Assembly (NCBI GenBank): GCA_035310985.1
Contig: DATGDH010000133.1
Span: forward strand, 45,912-109,911
Length of the DNA: 64,000 nt
Direction of reading: 5' to 3'
From: DAHVFK01 sp035310985
GTDB taxonomy: Bacteria; Pseudomonadota; Gammaproteobacteria; Burkholderiales; SG8-39
Part shown: piece by piece, positions 36,706 through 45,012 of the stretch
How the letters are laid out: each line of letters starts with the position of its first letter
Numbering within the stretch: position 1 is the stretch's first letter
The notes under the pieces: generated by a model
The model's database searches: none
Told to the model about the DNA's origin: nothing
The model's input: the letters and a program-made list of their open reading frames with translations, nothing else
Position numbers and translations under genes: made by a program

Positions 36706-36769
36706 CCGCAGGCTTGAACGGCGCCCGGGCGGCCCCATCTTCTTCGGCGGATACCGGCCGGAGGAACCC

Positions 36770-37159
36770 ATGAGCAAGTACGCATTCGGCAAGACCGTCG
36801 CCCTCGACCCCACCGCCGCGGTGCAGAAGGTGACCGAGGCGCTCGCCAAGGAAGGATTCGGCGTGCTCACCGAGATCGACGTCGCGGCGACCATGAAGAA
36901 GAAGCTCGGCCTCGAGCTGCCGCCGTACAAGATCCTCGGCGCCTGCAACCCGCAGCTCGCCAGCAAGGCGATCGCCGTAGAGCCCGAAATCGGCGCCCTC
37001 CTGCCGTGCAACGTGGTGGTGCGCCAGGACGCGACGGGCAAGACGCGCGTGGAGTTCATGGATCCGAGCGCTGTCCTGACGCTCGTGGATCGGCCGGAGA
37101 TGGGGACGCTCGCGGCCGAAGTGCGCGGCCGGCTCGAGCGGGTCATGGCCGCTCTGTGA
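36770..37159 (+). CDS. DUF302 domain protein
   Basis: 129 residues with no signal peptide. The order FGKTVALDPTAAVQKVTEALAKEGFGVLTEIDVAATMKKKLG, YKILGACNPQLASKAI, LPCNVVV and VEFMDPSAVLTLV is the DUF302 signature (the family often groups with metal- or redox-linked proteins; biochemical role unknown). A strong ribosome site CGGAGGA precedes the ATG. It lies upstream of thiS and may be co-transcribed with it. Confidence 0.82.
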   Translation: MSKYAFGKTVALDPTAAVQKVTEALAKEGFGVLTEIDVAATMKKKLGLELPPYKILGACNPQLASKAIAVEPEIGALLPCNVVVRQDATGKTRVEFMDPSAVLTLVDRPEMGTLAAEVRGRLERVMAAL

Positions 37160-37197
37160 GCGCCGCGGGCGGCGCGCGCCCGAGGTAGAATTCGCGC

Positions 37198-37401
37198 ATG
37201 ATCCAGGTGACAGTGAACGGCGCCCCGCACCGCTTCGAGCGGCCGCTCGACGTGGCGGCGCTGCTCGCGCGCCTCGAGCTCGCGGGCAAGAAGATCGCGG
37301 TGGAGCGAAACGGCGAGATCGTGCCAAAGAGCGCGCACGCCGCGACCCAGCTCGCCGACGGCGACGCGCTCGAGATCGTGGTCGCGGTGGGCGGAGGCTG
37401 A
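37198..37401 (+). CDS. thiS: Sulfur carrier protein ThiS
   Basis: 67 residues, the usual size, with ubiquitin-like fold and the essential C-terminal GG (ends IVVAVGGG). The terminal glycine is adenylated and then thiolated to carry sulphur for the thiazole ring of thiamine. It is placed two bases before thiG, its reaction partner. Confidence 0.93.
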   Translation: MIQVTVNGAPHRFERPLDVAALLARLELAGKKIAVERNGEIVPKSAHAATQLADGDALEIVVAVGGG

Positions 37402-37403
37402 GC

Positions 37404-38213
37404 ATGGCGGCGCAGGACGAGCTTCTCGTCGCGGGTCGCGCATACTCCTCGCGCCTGCTGGTTGGCACCGGCAAGTACAAGGACTTCGCCGAAACGCGCG
37501 CGGCGATCGAAGCCTCCGGCGCCCAGATCGTGACGGTGGCGATCCGGCGCACCAACATCGGCCAGAACCGCGGCGAGCCTTCGCTGCTCGAGTTCCTGCC
37601 GCCGTCGAAGTTCACCTACCTGCCGAATACCGCCGGCTGCTACAACGCGCAGGACGCGGTGCGCACGCTGCGCCTTGCGCGCGAGCTGCTCGACGGCCAC
37701 AGGCTGGTCAAGCTCGAGGTGCTCGGCGACCCGCAATCGCTCTACCCGAACATGCCCGAGACGCTCGAGGCGGCGAAGACGCTGGTAAAAGAGGGCTTCG
37801 AGGTGATGGTGTACTGCTCGGACGACCCCATCCAGGCGAAGATGCTCGAGGACATGGGCTGCGTGGCGGTGATGCCGCTCGCCTCGCTGATCGGCTCGGG
37901 AATGGGAATCCTCAATCCCTGGAACCTGCAGCTCGTGATCGAGCGCGTCGGCGTGCCGGTACTCGTCGACGCGGGCGTGGGCACCGCATCGGACGCCGCG
38001 ATCGCGATGGAGCTCGGCTGCGACGGCGTGCTCATGAACACGGCGATCGCCGCTGCGAAGAATCCGGTCCTCATGGCGCAGGCGATGAGAAAGGCGGTGG
38101 AAGCGGGCAGGCAGGCGTTCCTCGCCGGACGCATGCCGAAGAAGCTCTATTCGGCGACGCCCTCCTCGCCGAGCGCGGGAACCATCGCAGCGTCGCAGCC
38201 CAAGGCTGCGTGA
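37404..38213 (+). CDS. thiG: Thiazole synthase
   Basis: 269 residues, TIM-barrel. The catalytic Lys in VKLEVLGDPQSL (near residue 100) forms the imine with deoxyxylulose phosphate, and the phosphate-binding loop is DAGVGTASDAAIAMELGCDGVL near 192. It builds thiamine thiazole phosphate from ThiS thiocarboxylate and a dehydroglycine donor. thiC, thiE and thiO are not in this window. The trmB gene starts inside its stop (GTGA). Confidence 0.95.
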   Translation: MAAQDELLVAGRAYSSRLLVGTGKYKDFAETRAAIEASGAQIVTVAIRRTNIGQNRGEPSLLEFLPPSKFTYLPNTAGCYNAQDAVRTLRLARELLDGHRLVKLEVLGDPQSLYPNMPETLEAAKTLVKEGFEVMVYCSDDPIQAKMLEDMGCVAVMPLASLIGSGMGILNPWNLQLVIERVGVPVLVDAGVGTASDAAIAMELGCDGVLMNTAIAAAKNPVLMAQAMRKAVEAGRQAFLAGRMPKKLYSATPSSPSAGTIAASQPKAA

Positions 38214-38881
38214 CGCGCCAGATCCGCAGCTACGTGCTGCGCCAGGGCAGAACGACGCCCGCGCAGCAGCGCGCGCTCGACGAGCTCTTCGCCCGCTACG
38301 GCATCCCCTTTCGCGACGCGCCGCTCGATGCAACCGAGGTTTTCGGCCGCCGTGCGCCGCTCGTGCTCGAGATCGGCTCCGGCATGGGCGAGACCACCGC
38401 GGCGATCGCGCAGGCCGAACCCGAGACCGATTTCATCGCGGTCGAAGTGCATGCGCCGGGAGTCGGAAGCCTATTGCGGAAGATACAGGCACTGGATTTG
38501 CGCAACCTGCGGGTCGTACGCCACGACGCGGTCGAAGTGCTCGCGGGCATGATCCCGGACGGCGCGCTCGCCGGTATTCATCTCTTCTTCCCCGACCCCT
38601 GGCCGAAGAAGCGCCATCACAAGAGGCGCCTGGTGCAGCCGGCGTTCGCGGCGCTCGCCGCGCGCAAGCTCGCTCCCGGCGGGACCCTGCACGCCGCCAC
38701 CGACTGGCCCGAGTACGCCGAGCAGATGCTCGCGGTACTCGGCGCCGAGCCGCTCTTAGAGAACACCGTCGCCGGCTACGCGGCGCGCCCCGCGCGGCGC
38801 CCGCACACCAAGTTCGAGCAGCGCGGCCTCGCGCGCGGCCACCCGGTGCGCAACCTGGTATTCCGGCGCCGCGCGCCCTAG
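38210..38881 (+). CDS. trmB: tRNA (guanine-N7)-methyltransferase
   Basis: 223 residues; GTG start overlapping the thiG stop. The SAM site is VLEIGSGMGETTAAIAQ near residue 51 and the family signature is FFPDPWPKKRHHKRRLVQ near 125. It methylates guanosine 46 in tRNA. Its stop codon interleaves with the stop of hemW on the opposite strand in the four-base CTAG at 38878-38881. Confidence 0.95.
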   Translation: MTRQIRSYVLRQGRTTPAQQRALDELFARYGIPFRDAPLDATEVFGRRAPLVLEIGSGMGETTAAIAQAEPETDFIAVEVHAPGVGSLLRKIQALDLRNLRVVRHDAVEVLAGMIPDGALAGIHLFFPDPWPKKRHHKRRLVQPAFAALAARKLAPGGTLHAATDWPEYAEQMLAVLGAEPLLENTVAGYAARPARRPHTKFEQRGLARGHPVRNLVFRRRAP

Positions 38882-40047
38882 GGCAGGAACAGCGCGAGCG
38901 CCTCGTTCAGGAAGCGCTGCCCGCGCGCCGTGGGACGCACGCGCTGCCAGTCGCGCTCGACGAAGCCCTGCTCGTCGGCGCGCGCGAGCGCGGGCTCGAG
39001 CGCGGCGAGCGGCAGGCCGGTCCGCTCGCGAAACAGCGCGAGCGGGAAGCCCGCGGTGAGCCGCAGCGCGTTGAGCATGAACTCGAAGGCCAGCTCGCCG
39101 GCGGCAACATCCTTCTCGAGCGCGATCGTCTTGCCCTCGGCGCGCAGGTAGTCGCGCGGCTGCTTGACGCGCTCGTGGCGCGTGATGCGCTCGGCGAAGC
39201 TGATCTTGCCGTGCGCGCCGGCGCCGAGGCCGAGGTAATCGCCGAACTGCCAGTAGTTCAGGTTGTGGCGCGAGCGCCGCCCTGGCAGCGCGAAGGCCGA
39301 GGTCTCGTAGTGCTCGAAGCCGCGGGCGGCGAGCGCCTCCTCCACGGCGAGCTGCATGTCGGCGCAGGCATCGTGCGCCGGCAGCACGGGCGGACGGCGC
39401 CAGAAAGCCGTGTTCGGCTCGATCATGAGCTGGTAGGCCGAGACGTGCTGCACGCCAAAGGCCGCGGCCTGCTCGATTTCAGCGCGCGCTGCCTCCGGTG
39501 TTTGCCCAGGCAGGCCGTACATCAGGTCGACGTTCACGTTGTCGAAGCTCGCGAGCGCGAGCTCGACCGCGCGCCGCGCCTCGTCGGCGGAGTGGATGCG
39601 GCCGAGCGCCGCGAGCATACGATCGTCCAGGCTCTGCACGCCGAGCGACAGGCGATTGACGCCCGCGGCGCGATAGCCGCGAAAGCGCGCGGCCTCCACG
39701 GTGCCGGGATTCGCCTCGAGCGTCACCTCCGCGCCGGGCTCGAGCGGCAGGCGCGCGCGCAATTCGGACAGCAGCCGCTCGATCGCCGCGGCCGAGAACA
39801 GGCTCGGCGTGCCCCCGCCGATGAACACGCTCGCAGCGCGCCGGCCCCACACCGAAGGCAGCAGCGCTTCGAGGTCGGCCACCAGCGCGTCGACGTACTC
39901 GCGCTCGGGCAGCTCGCCCGTTCGCTCATGCGAGTTGAAATCGCAGTACGGGCACTTGCGCACGCACCAGGGGATGTGCACGTATACGGCGAGCGGCGGC
40001 AGCGCCTCGAGCCGCACCCGGTCGGCGCGCTCAAGCTCGATCTTCAT
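38878..40047 (-). CDS. hemW: Heme chaperone HemW-like radical SAM protein
   Basis: 389 residues. The radical SAM Cys ligands are Cys28, Cys32 and Cys35 in HIPWCVRKCPYC, with the C-x3-C-x2-C spacing and a following FNSH instead of the extra Cys of oxygen-independent coproporphyrinogen oxidase HemN. FIGGGTPSLFS and the C-terminal HemN-C region are present. HemW proteins handle heme rather than oxidising coproporphyrinogen. It overlaps rdgB by 17 bases and is probably co-transcribed with it and rph. Confidence 0.92.
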   Translation of the reverse strand: MKIELERADRVRLEALPPLAVYVHIPWCVRKCPYCDFNSHERTGELPEREYVDALVADLEALLPSVWGRRAASVFIGGGTPSLFSAAAIERLLSELRARLPLEPGAEVTLEANPGTVEAARFRGYRAAGVNRLSLGVQSLDDRMLAALGRIHSADEARRAVELALASFDNVNVDLMYGLPGQTPEAARAEIEQAAAFGVQHVSAYQLMIEPNTAFWRRPPVLPAHDACADMQLAVEEALAARGFEHYETSAFALPGRRSRHNLNYWQFGDYLGLGAGAHGKISFAERITRHERVKQPRDYLRAEGKTIALEKDVAAGELAFEFMLNALRLTAGFPLALFRERTGLPLAALEPALARADEQGFVERDWQRVRPTARGQRFLNEALALFLP

Positions 40048-40639
40048 TTCTCAGGCGCGCGGCGAGCGCCGCGAGCGCCCGCCCTCGGTGGCTGACGCGG
40101 TTCTTCTCCTCGGCCGCGAGCTCGGCCGCGGTGCGGCCGGTCCCGGGCACGAGGAAGAGGGGATCGTAGCCAAAGCCCCCGCCGCCGCGCGCTGCGTGCG
40201 CGATTTCTCCGTGCCAAGCGCCCTCGGCGACGATCGGCCGCGGGTCCCCGGCGCTGTGCAGCAGTACGAGCACGCAGTAGTAGTGCGCGCGCCGGTCGGC
40301 CACGTTTTGCAGCGCCTCGAGGAGCCTGGCGTTGTTGCGGGCGTCGCGCGCCTCGCGCCCGCCTTCCCGGCCGGCGTAGTACGCGGAATGCACGCCCGGC
40401 TCTCCGCCGAGCGCGTCGACGCAGATGCCCGAATCGTCGGCGAGCGCAGGCAGCCCGGCCGCCGCGCTCGCGTGGCGCGCTTTGGCGAGCGCGTTCTCGA
40501 GGAAGGTGCGATGCGGCTCCTCGGCCTCGCCGATGCCGAGCTCGGCCTGCGTCACCACCTCGATCGCGAGCGGCGCGAGCAGGGCCCGGATCTCTTTCAG
40601 CTTGCCCGGATTGTTGGAGGCGAGGACGAGCTTGTTCAC
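40031..40639 (-). CDS. rdgB: dITP/XTP pyrophosphatase
   Basis: 202 residues from the GTG at 40639, which overlaps the rph stop (GTGA). Motifs KLVLASNNPGKLKEI, FLENALAKARHAS, ALADDSGICVDALGG and GFGYDPLF form the Ham1 nucleotide site. It hydrolyses deoxyinosine, inosine and xanthosine triphosphates to monophosphates, cleaning damaged precursors. Order hemW-rdgB-rph is common in betaproteobacteria. Confidence 0.95.
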   Translation of the reverse strand: MNKLVLASNNPGKLKEIRALLAPLAIEVVTQAELGIGEAEEPHRTFLENALAKARHASAAAGLPALADDSGICVDALGGEPGVHSAYYAGREGGREARDARNNARLLEALQNVADRRAHYYCVLVLLHSAGDPRPIVAEGAWHGEIAHAARGGGGFGYDPLFLVPGTGRTAAELAAEEKNRVSHRGRALAALAARLRNEDRA

Positions 40640-41352
40640 GGCGCGAGCGCGGCGCGCTGGCGCGCCACCAGCTCGCCGATGCCACGCTCGGCGAGCGCGA
40701 GCAGCGCGTCCATTTCGGCGCGCGAGTAGGGCGCACCTTCGGCGGTGCCCTGCACCTCGACGAAGCCTCCCGAGCCGGTCATCACCACGTTCATGTCGCT
40801 GTCGCAGGCCGAGTCCTCGGCGTAGTCCAGGTCGAGCAGCACGACGCCGCGGTATATCCCGACGGAAACACCCGCCACGAAGTCCTTCACAGGCAGCGCG
40901 ACAAGCAATCCGCGCGTTTTCATCCATGCGAGCGCGTCGTGCACCGCGACGAAAGCGCCGGTGATCGCCGCGGTGCGCGTGCCGCCGTCGGCCTGCAGCA
41001 CGTCGCAGTCGACCTGGATCGTGCGCTCGCCGAGCGCATCGAGATCGATCGCTGCGCGCAACGCCCGGCCGATCAGCCGCTGGATCTCGAGCGTGCGCCC
41101 GGACTGCCGGCCGCGCGCCGCCTCGCGCTCGGTGCGCGTGTTGGTGGCGCGCGGCAGCATGCCGTACTCCGCGGTCAGCCAGCCGCGCCCCTTCCCCTGC
41201 AGGAAGGGCGGGACGCGCTGCTCGACGCTCGCCGTGCACAGCACGCGCGTATCGCCGAACTCCGCGAGCACCGATCCTTCGGCGTGTCGCGTCCAGCCGC
41301 GCGTCAAGCGCACGGCGCGCAACTCTTCGGGCCTCCTGCCGCTCGGCCTCAT
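40636..41352 (-). CDS. rph: Ribonuclease PH
   Basis: 238 residues from the ATG at 41352. Typical start MRPSGRRPEELRAV, followed by GDTRVLCTASVE, TAEYGMLPRATNTR, LQADGGTRTAAITG and DYAEDSACDSDMNVV that shape the phosphate-dependent active site. It trims tRNA 3' ends. Its ATG overlaps the phosphatase gene stop by four bases (ATGA), so it is coupled to the phosphatase-kinase pair. Confidence 0.95.
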   Translation of the reverse strand: MRPSGRRPEELRAVRLTRGWTRHAEGSVLAEFGDTRVLCTASVEQRVPPFLQGKGRGWLTAEYGMLPRATNTRTEREAARGRQSGRTLEIQRLIGRALRAAIDLDALGERTIQVDCDVLQADGGTRTAAITGAFVAVHDALAWMKTRGLLVALPVKDFVAGVSVGIYRGVVLLDLDYAEDSACDSDMNVVMTGSGGFVEVQGTAEGAPYSRAEMDALLALAERGIGELVARQRAALAP

Positions 41353-42257
41353 CCCGGGCCCGTGTGCTTGCGCAAGGCCCTGCGGATATCGGCGATCGCG
41401 CGCTCGATGTCCTCGTCGGTCATTTCCAGGAAATCCGGTTCGATTGCGGCTAGGTCCTGCACGTCGGTCGGCAGCTCGTGGAACGGCAGCGTATGCGGCT
41501 CGTCCGCCGGCGCGATTTCGTTTTCGCCCCAGCACATCGCCACCGCGGACACATTATCGCACTCCCGTCCGCCGCGGGTCTCGGCGAGCGCGACCAGCTC
41601 GGCGACCGCTGGTTCGAGCTCCCTGGCGATCAGCGAGTGCAGCAGCTGGCGCTGCGTGAGCGGGCCCCACAGGCCGTCCGAGCAGAGCAGCACGATGTCG
41701 TCCTCGAGCAGGCGCGCGCTCGAGGCGGGCGCGAGCCGCGGCGGCCTGTCGCCGCCCAGGCACTGCAGCACCTTGTTGCGGTCCGGGTGCGTGGCGAGCG
41801 CCTCCTCGCGCAGCAGGCCGTGGTCGAGCAGCAGCTGCACCCGGGTATGGTCGCGAGTGCGCGATAGCACGCGCCCCTTGCGTACGAGGTAGAGGCGCGA
41901 ATCGCCGACGTGCGACCAGTAGGCGTAGCCGTTCTGCACGACGCAGGCGACGATGACGGTGCGCGGGGTCTCCTCCAACCCGAGCTTGCGCGCCTCCTGG
42001 TGCAGCATGGCGTGCACCCGCCCGATGCTGCGGAACAGAAAGATGTCGGGATTGGCGAGGCTGGGCTTCGCGTCGCGCTTGAACGCCTCGATCATCTGCG
42101 CGAGCGCGAGTTGCGCCGCGACGTCCCCGTGCCGGTGGCCGCCCATGCCGTCGGCGACCACCATGATTAGCGCGTCGCTCGTGGCCCAGTGGCCAACGCG
42201 GTCCTGGTTGTACGGCCGCGCGCCTGGGCGGCTAAGCTGGGCGATCGTGTACTTCAT
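41349..42257 (-). CDS. PP2C-family Ser/Thr protein phosphatase
   Basis: 302 residues, cytoplasmic. PPM-type metal sites are YNQDR (Asp19), VVADGMGGHRHGDVAA (Asp36), then LLCSDGLWG and ECDNVSAVAM near the end, so the two-metal centre looks complete. A C-terminal tail of about 60 residues after the catalytic domain, rich in acidic residues (EMTDEDIERAIADI), is unusual in length. It is twelve bases from the upstream kinase gene and overlaps rph. It most likely reverses phosphorylation by that kinase. Confidence 0.88.
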   Translation of the reverse strand: MKYTIAQLSRPGARPYNQDRVGHWATSDALIMVVADGMGGHRHGDVAAQLALAQMIEAFKRDAKPSLANPDIFLFRSIGRVHAMLHQEARKLGLEETPRTVIVACVVQNGYAYWSHVGDSRLYLVRKGRVLSRTRDHTRVQLLLDHGLLREEALATHPDRNKVLQCLGGDRPPRLAPASSARLLEDDIVLLCSDGLWGPLTQRQLLHSLIARELEPAVAELVALAETRGGRECDNVSAVAMCWGENEIAPADEPHTLPFHELPTDVQDLAAIEPDFLEMTDEDIERAIADIRRALRKHTGPG

Positions 42258-42269
42258 CTCCCGCGCACA

Positions 42270-43226
42270 TCACAGTACCCGGCGCTTCGTGATCTTGACG
42301 AGCGCGTCGCGCATCTGGTCGAGCACCGGCACCCCCCTGCGCGGCACGGGCTCTCCCTTGCCGAGCAACGCCTTTTGCAGCGCGAACACGCTCTGCGGCC
42401 GCTCGAGGTGATCCAGGCGCAGACACCAGTCGACAATATCGAGCAGCTCGTTCGAGTACTTGCCGGCCCAGCTCTTGCGCGCGGAGACGAGCCGGTCCTT
42501 CTGCTGGCGCTGCTCTGCGGGCTGCGGCGCGTTCGCGCCGAGGCAGGCGTAAATGCTCGCGCCGACGGAGTAGATGTCGCTCCAGGGCCCGAGGTGCTCG
42601 CGCGCGCCGTGATGCTCGGGCGAGGAGAAACCCGGCGTGTACATCGGCGGCAGCTTGGTGCCTTCCTCCGAGAGCGTCTGCCGCGCGGCGCCGAAGTCGA
42701 GCAGCAGCGGCGTGCCGTCGTTGCGAACGTAGATGTTGCCCGGCTTGATGTCCAGGTGCAGCAGCTTGTTGGAATGGACCTCGCGCAGGCCGTTCAGCAG
42801 CTGCGCGAAGGTGCGTCGCACCCAGGACTCGCGCAGCGCCCCGCGGTGCGCGTGAATGTGCTCCTGCAGCGTGCGCCCGCGCTCGTAGCGCATCACCATG
42901 TACACGGTCTCGTTGGCGCGGAAGAAGTTGAGCACGCGCACCACGTTCGGATGATTGAGCTTCGCGAGCGCCTTGCCCTCATCGAAGAAGCAGCGCAGGC
43001 CGTAGCGGAAGGCGGCGAGATTGGATTCGGATACGTCGGGCGCCGGGTCCGTGCCGACGCGCAGGGCGAGCGTCGAGGGCAGGAACTCCTTGATCGCCAC
43101 CGGCGCCTCGTTCTCGTCGTGCGCGAGGTACACGAACGAGAATCCTCCCGAGGCCAGCACTCTGAGCAAGCGGTAATTCAGCAGCTGATAACCTTCCGGC
43201 AGCGGCTGGTTGGCTTGGGATGGCAT
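42270..43226 (-). CDS. Soluble Hanks-type Ser/Thr protein kinase
   Basis: 318 residues, no transmembrane helix or extracytoplasmic sensor. The glycine-rich loop is LASGGFSFVYLA (residues 24-35), the ATP Lys is Lys46 in VAIKEF, the likely helix C Glu is Glu83, the catalytic loop reads LLHLDIKPGN (His157, Leu158, Asp159) and the metal Asp177 lies in LLDFGAARQ. Leu replaces the Arg of the HRD motif, so it is a non-RD kinase probably not controlled by activation-loop phosphorylation. Targets are unknown. It is divergent from yicC and pairs with the PP2C gene. Confidence 0.88.
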   Translation of the reverse strand: MPSQANQPLPEGYQLLNYRLLRVLASGGFSFVYLAHDENEAPVAIKEFLPSTLALRVGTDPAPDVSESNLAAFRYGLRCFFDEGKALAKLNHPNVVRVLNFFRANETVYMVMRYERGRTLQEHIHAHRGALRESWVRRTFAQLLNGLREVHSNKLLHLDIKPGNIYVRNDGTPLLLDFGAARQTLSEEGTKLPPMYTPGFSSPEHHGAREHLGPWSDIYSVGASIYACLGANAPQPAEQRQQKDRLVSARKSWAGKYSNELLDIVDWCLRLDHLERPQSVFALQKALLGKGEPVPRRGVPVLDQMRDALVKITKRRVL

Positions 43227-43249
43227 CGACCTTATGATACGCGTTCCCC

Positions 43250-44116
43250 ATGATTCAAAGCATGACCGGTTACGCAGTCGCGACCGCCGACACGCCGCGC
43301 GGTGTGCTCAGCCTCGAGTTGCGAGCGGTCAACTCGCGCTACCTGGATCTGCAGTTTCGCGTCGCGGACGAGCTGCGCGCGCTCGAGCCGCTGCTGCGCG
43401 AATTGCTCGCTGCGCGCGTCGCGCGCGGCAAGGTCGATTGCCGTCTGTACTTCGCCGCCGGCGGCGCGCGGCCGCAGGCGCAGACCCTGAACGCAGCCGC
43501 GCTCGAGGACCTGCGCCGGCTCGCCGCGCAGGCTGACGCGGCTTTTCCCGGCGCTGCGCCGCTCGCGCTCGCGGACGTGCTGCGCTGGCCGGGCGTACTC
43601 GCCGAGCCATCGCTCGACGAGGAGCGCACGCGCGCCACGGTCGAAGAGCTGTGCCGCAGGGCACTGGAGGAGTTCGTCGCGACGCGTGCGCGCGAGGGCG
43701 CGAAGCTGGCGGCGAGCGTCGCCGAGCGCGTCGCGCGCATGCGCAGCAGGCTCGAAGAGGTGCGCCCGCTCATTCCCGCAGCGCTCGCCGCATTCCAGGA
43801 CAAGCTCGCCGCGCGCCTGCGCGAGGCGCTCGGCGCGGCGGACGAGGAGCGCGTCCGGGCCGAGCTCGCCGTGTTCGCCATGAAGACCGACGTCGACGAA
43901 GAGCTCACCCGGCTGTCCGCGCACCTGGACGAGACCGAGCGCACGCTCGCGAAGGGCGGCGCGGTCGGCAAGCGGCTCGATTTCCTCGCCCAGGAGCTGA
44001 ATCGCGAGGCCAATACGCTCGCCTCCAAGTCCGCGACGCAGAAGGTCTCCGACTGCGCGCTCGAAATCAAGCTGCTCGTCGAGCAGATGCGCGAGCAGGT
44101 GCAGAACATGGAGTAG
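43250..44116 (+). CDS. yicC: YicC family endoribonuclease
   Basis: 288 residues. The starting MIQSMTGYA, then RAVNSRYLDLQFRV, and near the C-terminus RLDFLAQELNREANTLASKS are the diagnostic YicC/YloC motifs. E. coli YicC is an RNase that acts on small RNA targets. It precedes gmk with an eight-base gap. Confidence 0.93.
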   Translation: MIQSMTGYAVATADTPRGVLSLELRAVNSRYLDLQFRVADELRALEPLLRELLAARVARGKVDCRLYFAAGGARPQAQTLNAAALEDLRRLAAQADAAFPGAAPLALADVLRWPGVLAEPSLDEERTRATVEELCRRALEEFVATRAREGAKLAASVAERVARMRSRLEEVRPLIPAALAAFQDKLAARLREALGAADEERVRAELAVFAMKTDVDEELTRLSAHLDETERTLAKGGAVGKRLDFLAQELNREANTLASKSATQKVSDCALEIKLLVEQMREQVQNME

Positions 44117-44124
44117 CCAGGCAG

Positions 44125-44721
44125 GTGAGCGGCCTTCTATTCGTGATCACGGCGCCCTCCGGCGCGGGCAAGAGCTCGCTCATCAGGGCCGCGCTCGCCG
44201 AGGAGAGCGGCGTCAGGCTTTCGATCTCCTACACGACGCGCACCCCGCGCCCCGGCGAGCAGAACGGCCGCGAGTACCACTTCGTCGACGACGCGACCTT
44301 CCTCGCGATGCTCGGGCGCGGCGAGTTCCTGGAGAGCGCCCTGGTGCACGGCAATCGCTACGGCACCTCGCACAAGGCGATCGCCGGGGCGCTCGAGAGC
44401 GGCAACGACCTCGTGCTGGAGATCGACTGGCAGGGCGCGCAACAGGTGCGCCGGCTGCTGCCCGAGTGCGTTTCTATCTTCGTGCTGCCGCCCTCGCTCG
44501 AGGAGCTCGAGCGGCGCATGCGCGCACGCGCGCAGGACAGCGAGCAAGTCATCGCGCGTCGCATGGCCGGAGCGCGCGAGGAGCTGTCGCACGCCCCGGA
44601 GTCGGATTATGTTATTATTAACAAAGACTTCGATACCGCCAAGCGCGACCTGCTGGCGATCATGCGCGCCGCGCGCCTGGTCACGCGGCGGCAGCTCGGC
44701 CGCCACCCTGAACTCTTTTGA
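44125..44721 (+). CDS. gmk: Guanylate kinase
   Basis: 198 residues from the GTG at 44125. P-loop APSGAGKSSL near residue 9, then SYTTRTPRPGEQNGREYHF, VLEIDWQGAQQVR and YVIINKDF define the family. It phosphorylates GMP to GDP in guanine nucleotide synthesis. The downstream rpoZ-spoT pair ties it to (p)ppGpp control in the usual gene order. Confidence 0.94.
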   Translation: MSGLLFVITAPSGAGKSSLIRAALAEESGVRLSISYTTRTPRPGEQNGREYHFVDDATFLAMLGRGEFLESALVHGNRYGTSHKAIAGALESGNDLVLEIDWQGAQQVRRLLPECVSIFVLPPSLEELERRMRARAQDSEQVIARRMAGAREELSHAPESDYVIINKDFDTAKRDLLAIMRAARLVTRRQLGRHPELF

Positions 44722-44736
44722 ACGGAAACCCCCGAC

Positions 44737-44964
44737 ATGGCTCGCATCACTGTTGACGACTGCCTGAAGAGAATTCCAAACCGCTTCCAGCTCACGCTCG
44801 CCGCGACGTACCGCGCACGCCAGCTCACCGCAGGCGCCTCGCCGCTGCTCGAGCCGCAGAAGGACAAGCCGACCGTCATCGCCTTGCGCGAGATCGCGGT
44901 TGGCAAGGTCGGAATCGAGGTGCTCAGGCGCAATCCCAGCCCGCCCGTACCGGGTAGCGTCTGA
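44737..44964 (+). CDS. rpoZ: RNA polymerase omega subunit
   Basis: 75 residues with the omega pattern MARITVDDCLKRIPNRFQL and RARQLTAG, KPTVIALREIA. It helps assemble RNA polymerase and forms part of a ppGpp site. The Pro-rich tail PSPPVPGSV is a small lineage variation. The stop codon lies in the loop of a perfect hairpin. Confidence 0.95.
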   Translation: MARITVDDCLKRIPNRFQLTLAATYRARQLTAGASPLLEPQKDKPTVIALREIAVGKVGIEVLRRNPSPPVPGSV

Positions 44965-44972
44965 CCCGGTAC
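44947..44972 (+). repeat. Inverted repeat spanning the rpoZ stop codon
   Basis: GTACCGGGT (44947-44955) pairs perfectly with ACCCGGTAC (44964-44972) around an eight-base loop that holds most of the rpoZ stop. There is no T-run, so it is not a standard intrinsic terminator. Confidence 0.75.
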
Positions 44973-44979
44973 GCAATGC

Positions 44980-45012
44980 GCGGCCATTCGGGTAGGCTCC
45001 CCGAATGGCCGC
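44980..45012 (+). promoter_or_regulatory. 13-bp hairpin enclosing the spoT start codon
   Basis: GCGGCCATTCGGG (44980-44992) pairs perfectly with CCCGAATGGCCGC (45000-45012) around a seven-base loop. The right arm contains the ATG of spoT at 45005-45007, so the start codon and adjacent bases would be paired in the mRNA. The same stretch holds no ribosome site outside the stem. This suggests start-codon occlusion that couples spoT translation to rpoZ or a regulator. Confidence 0.65.
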
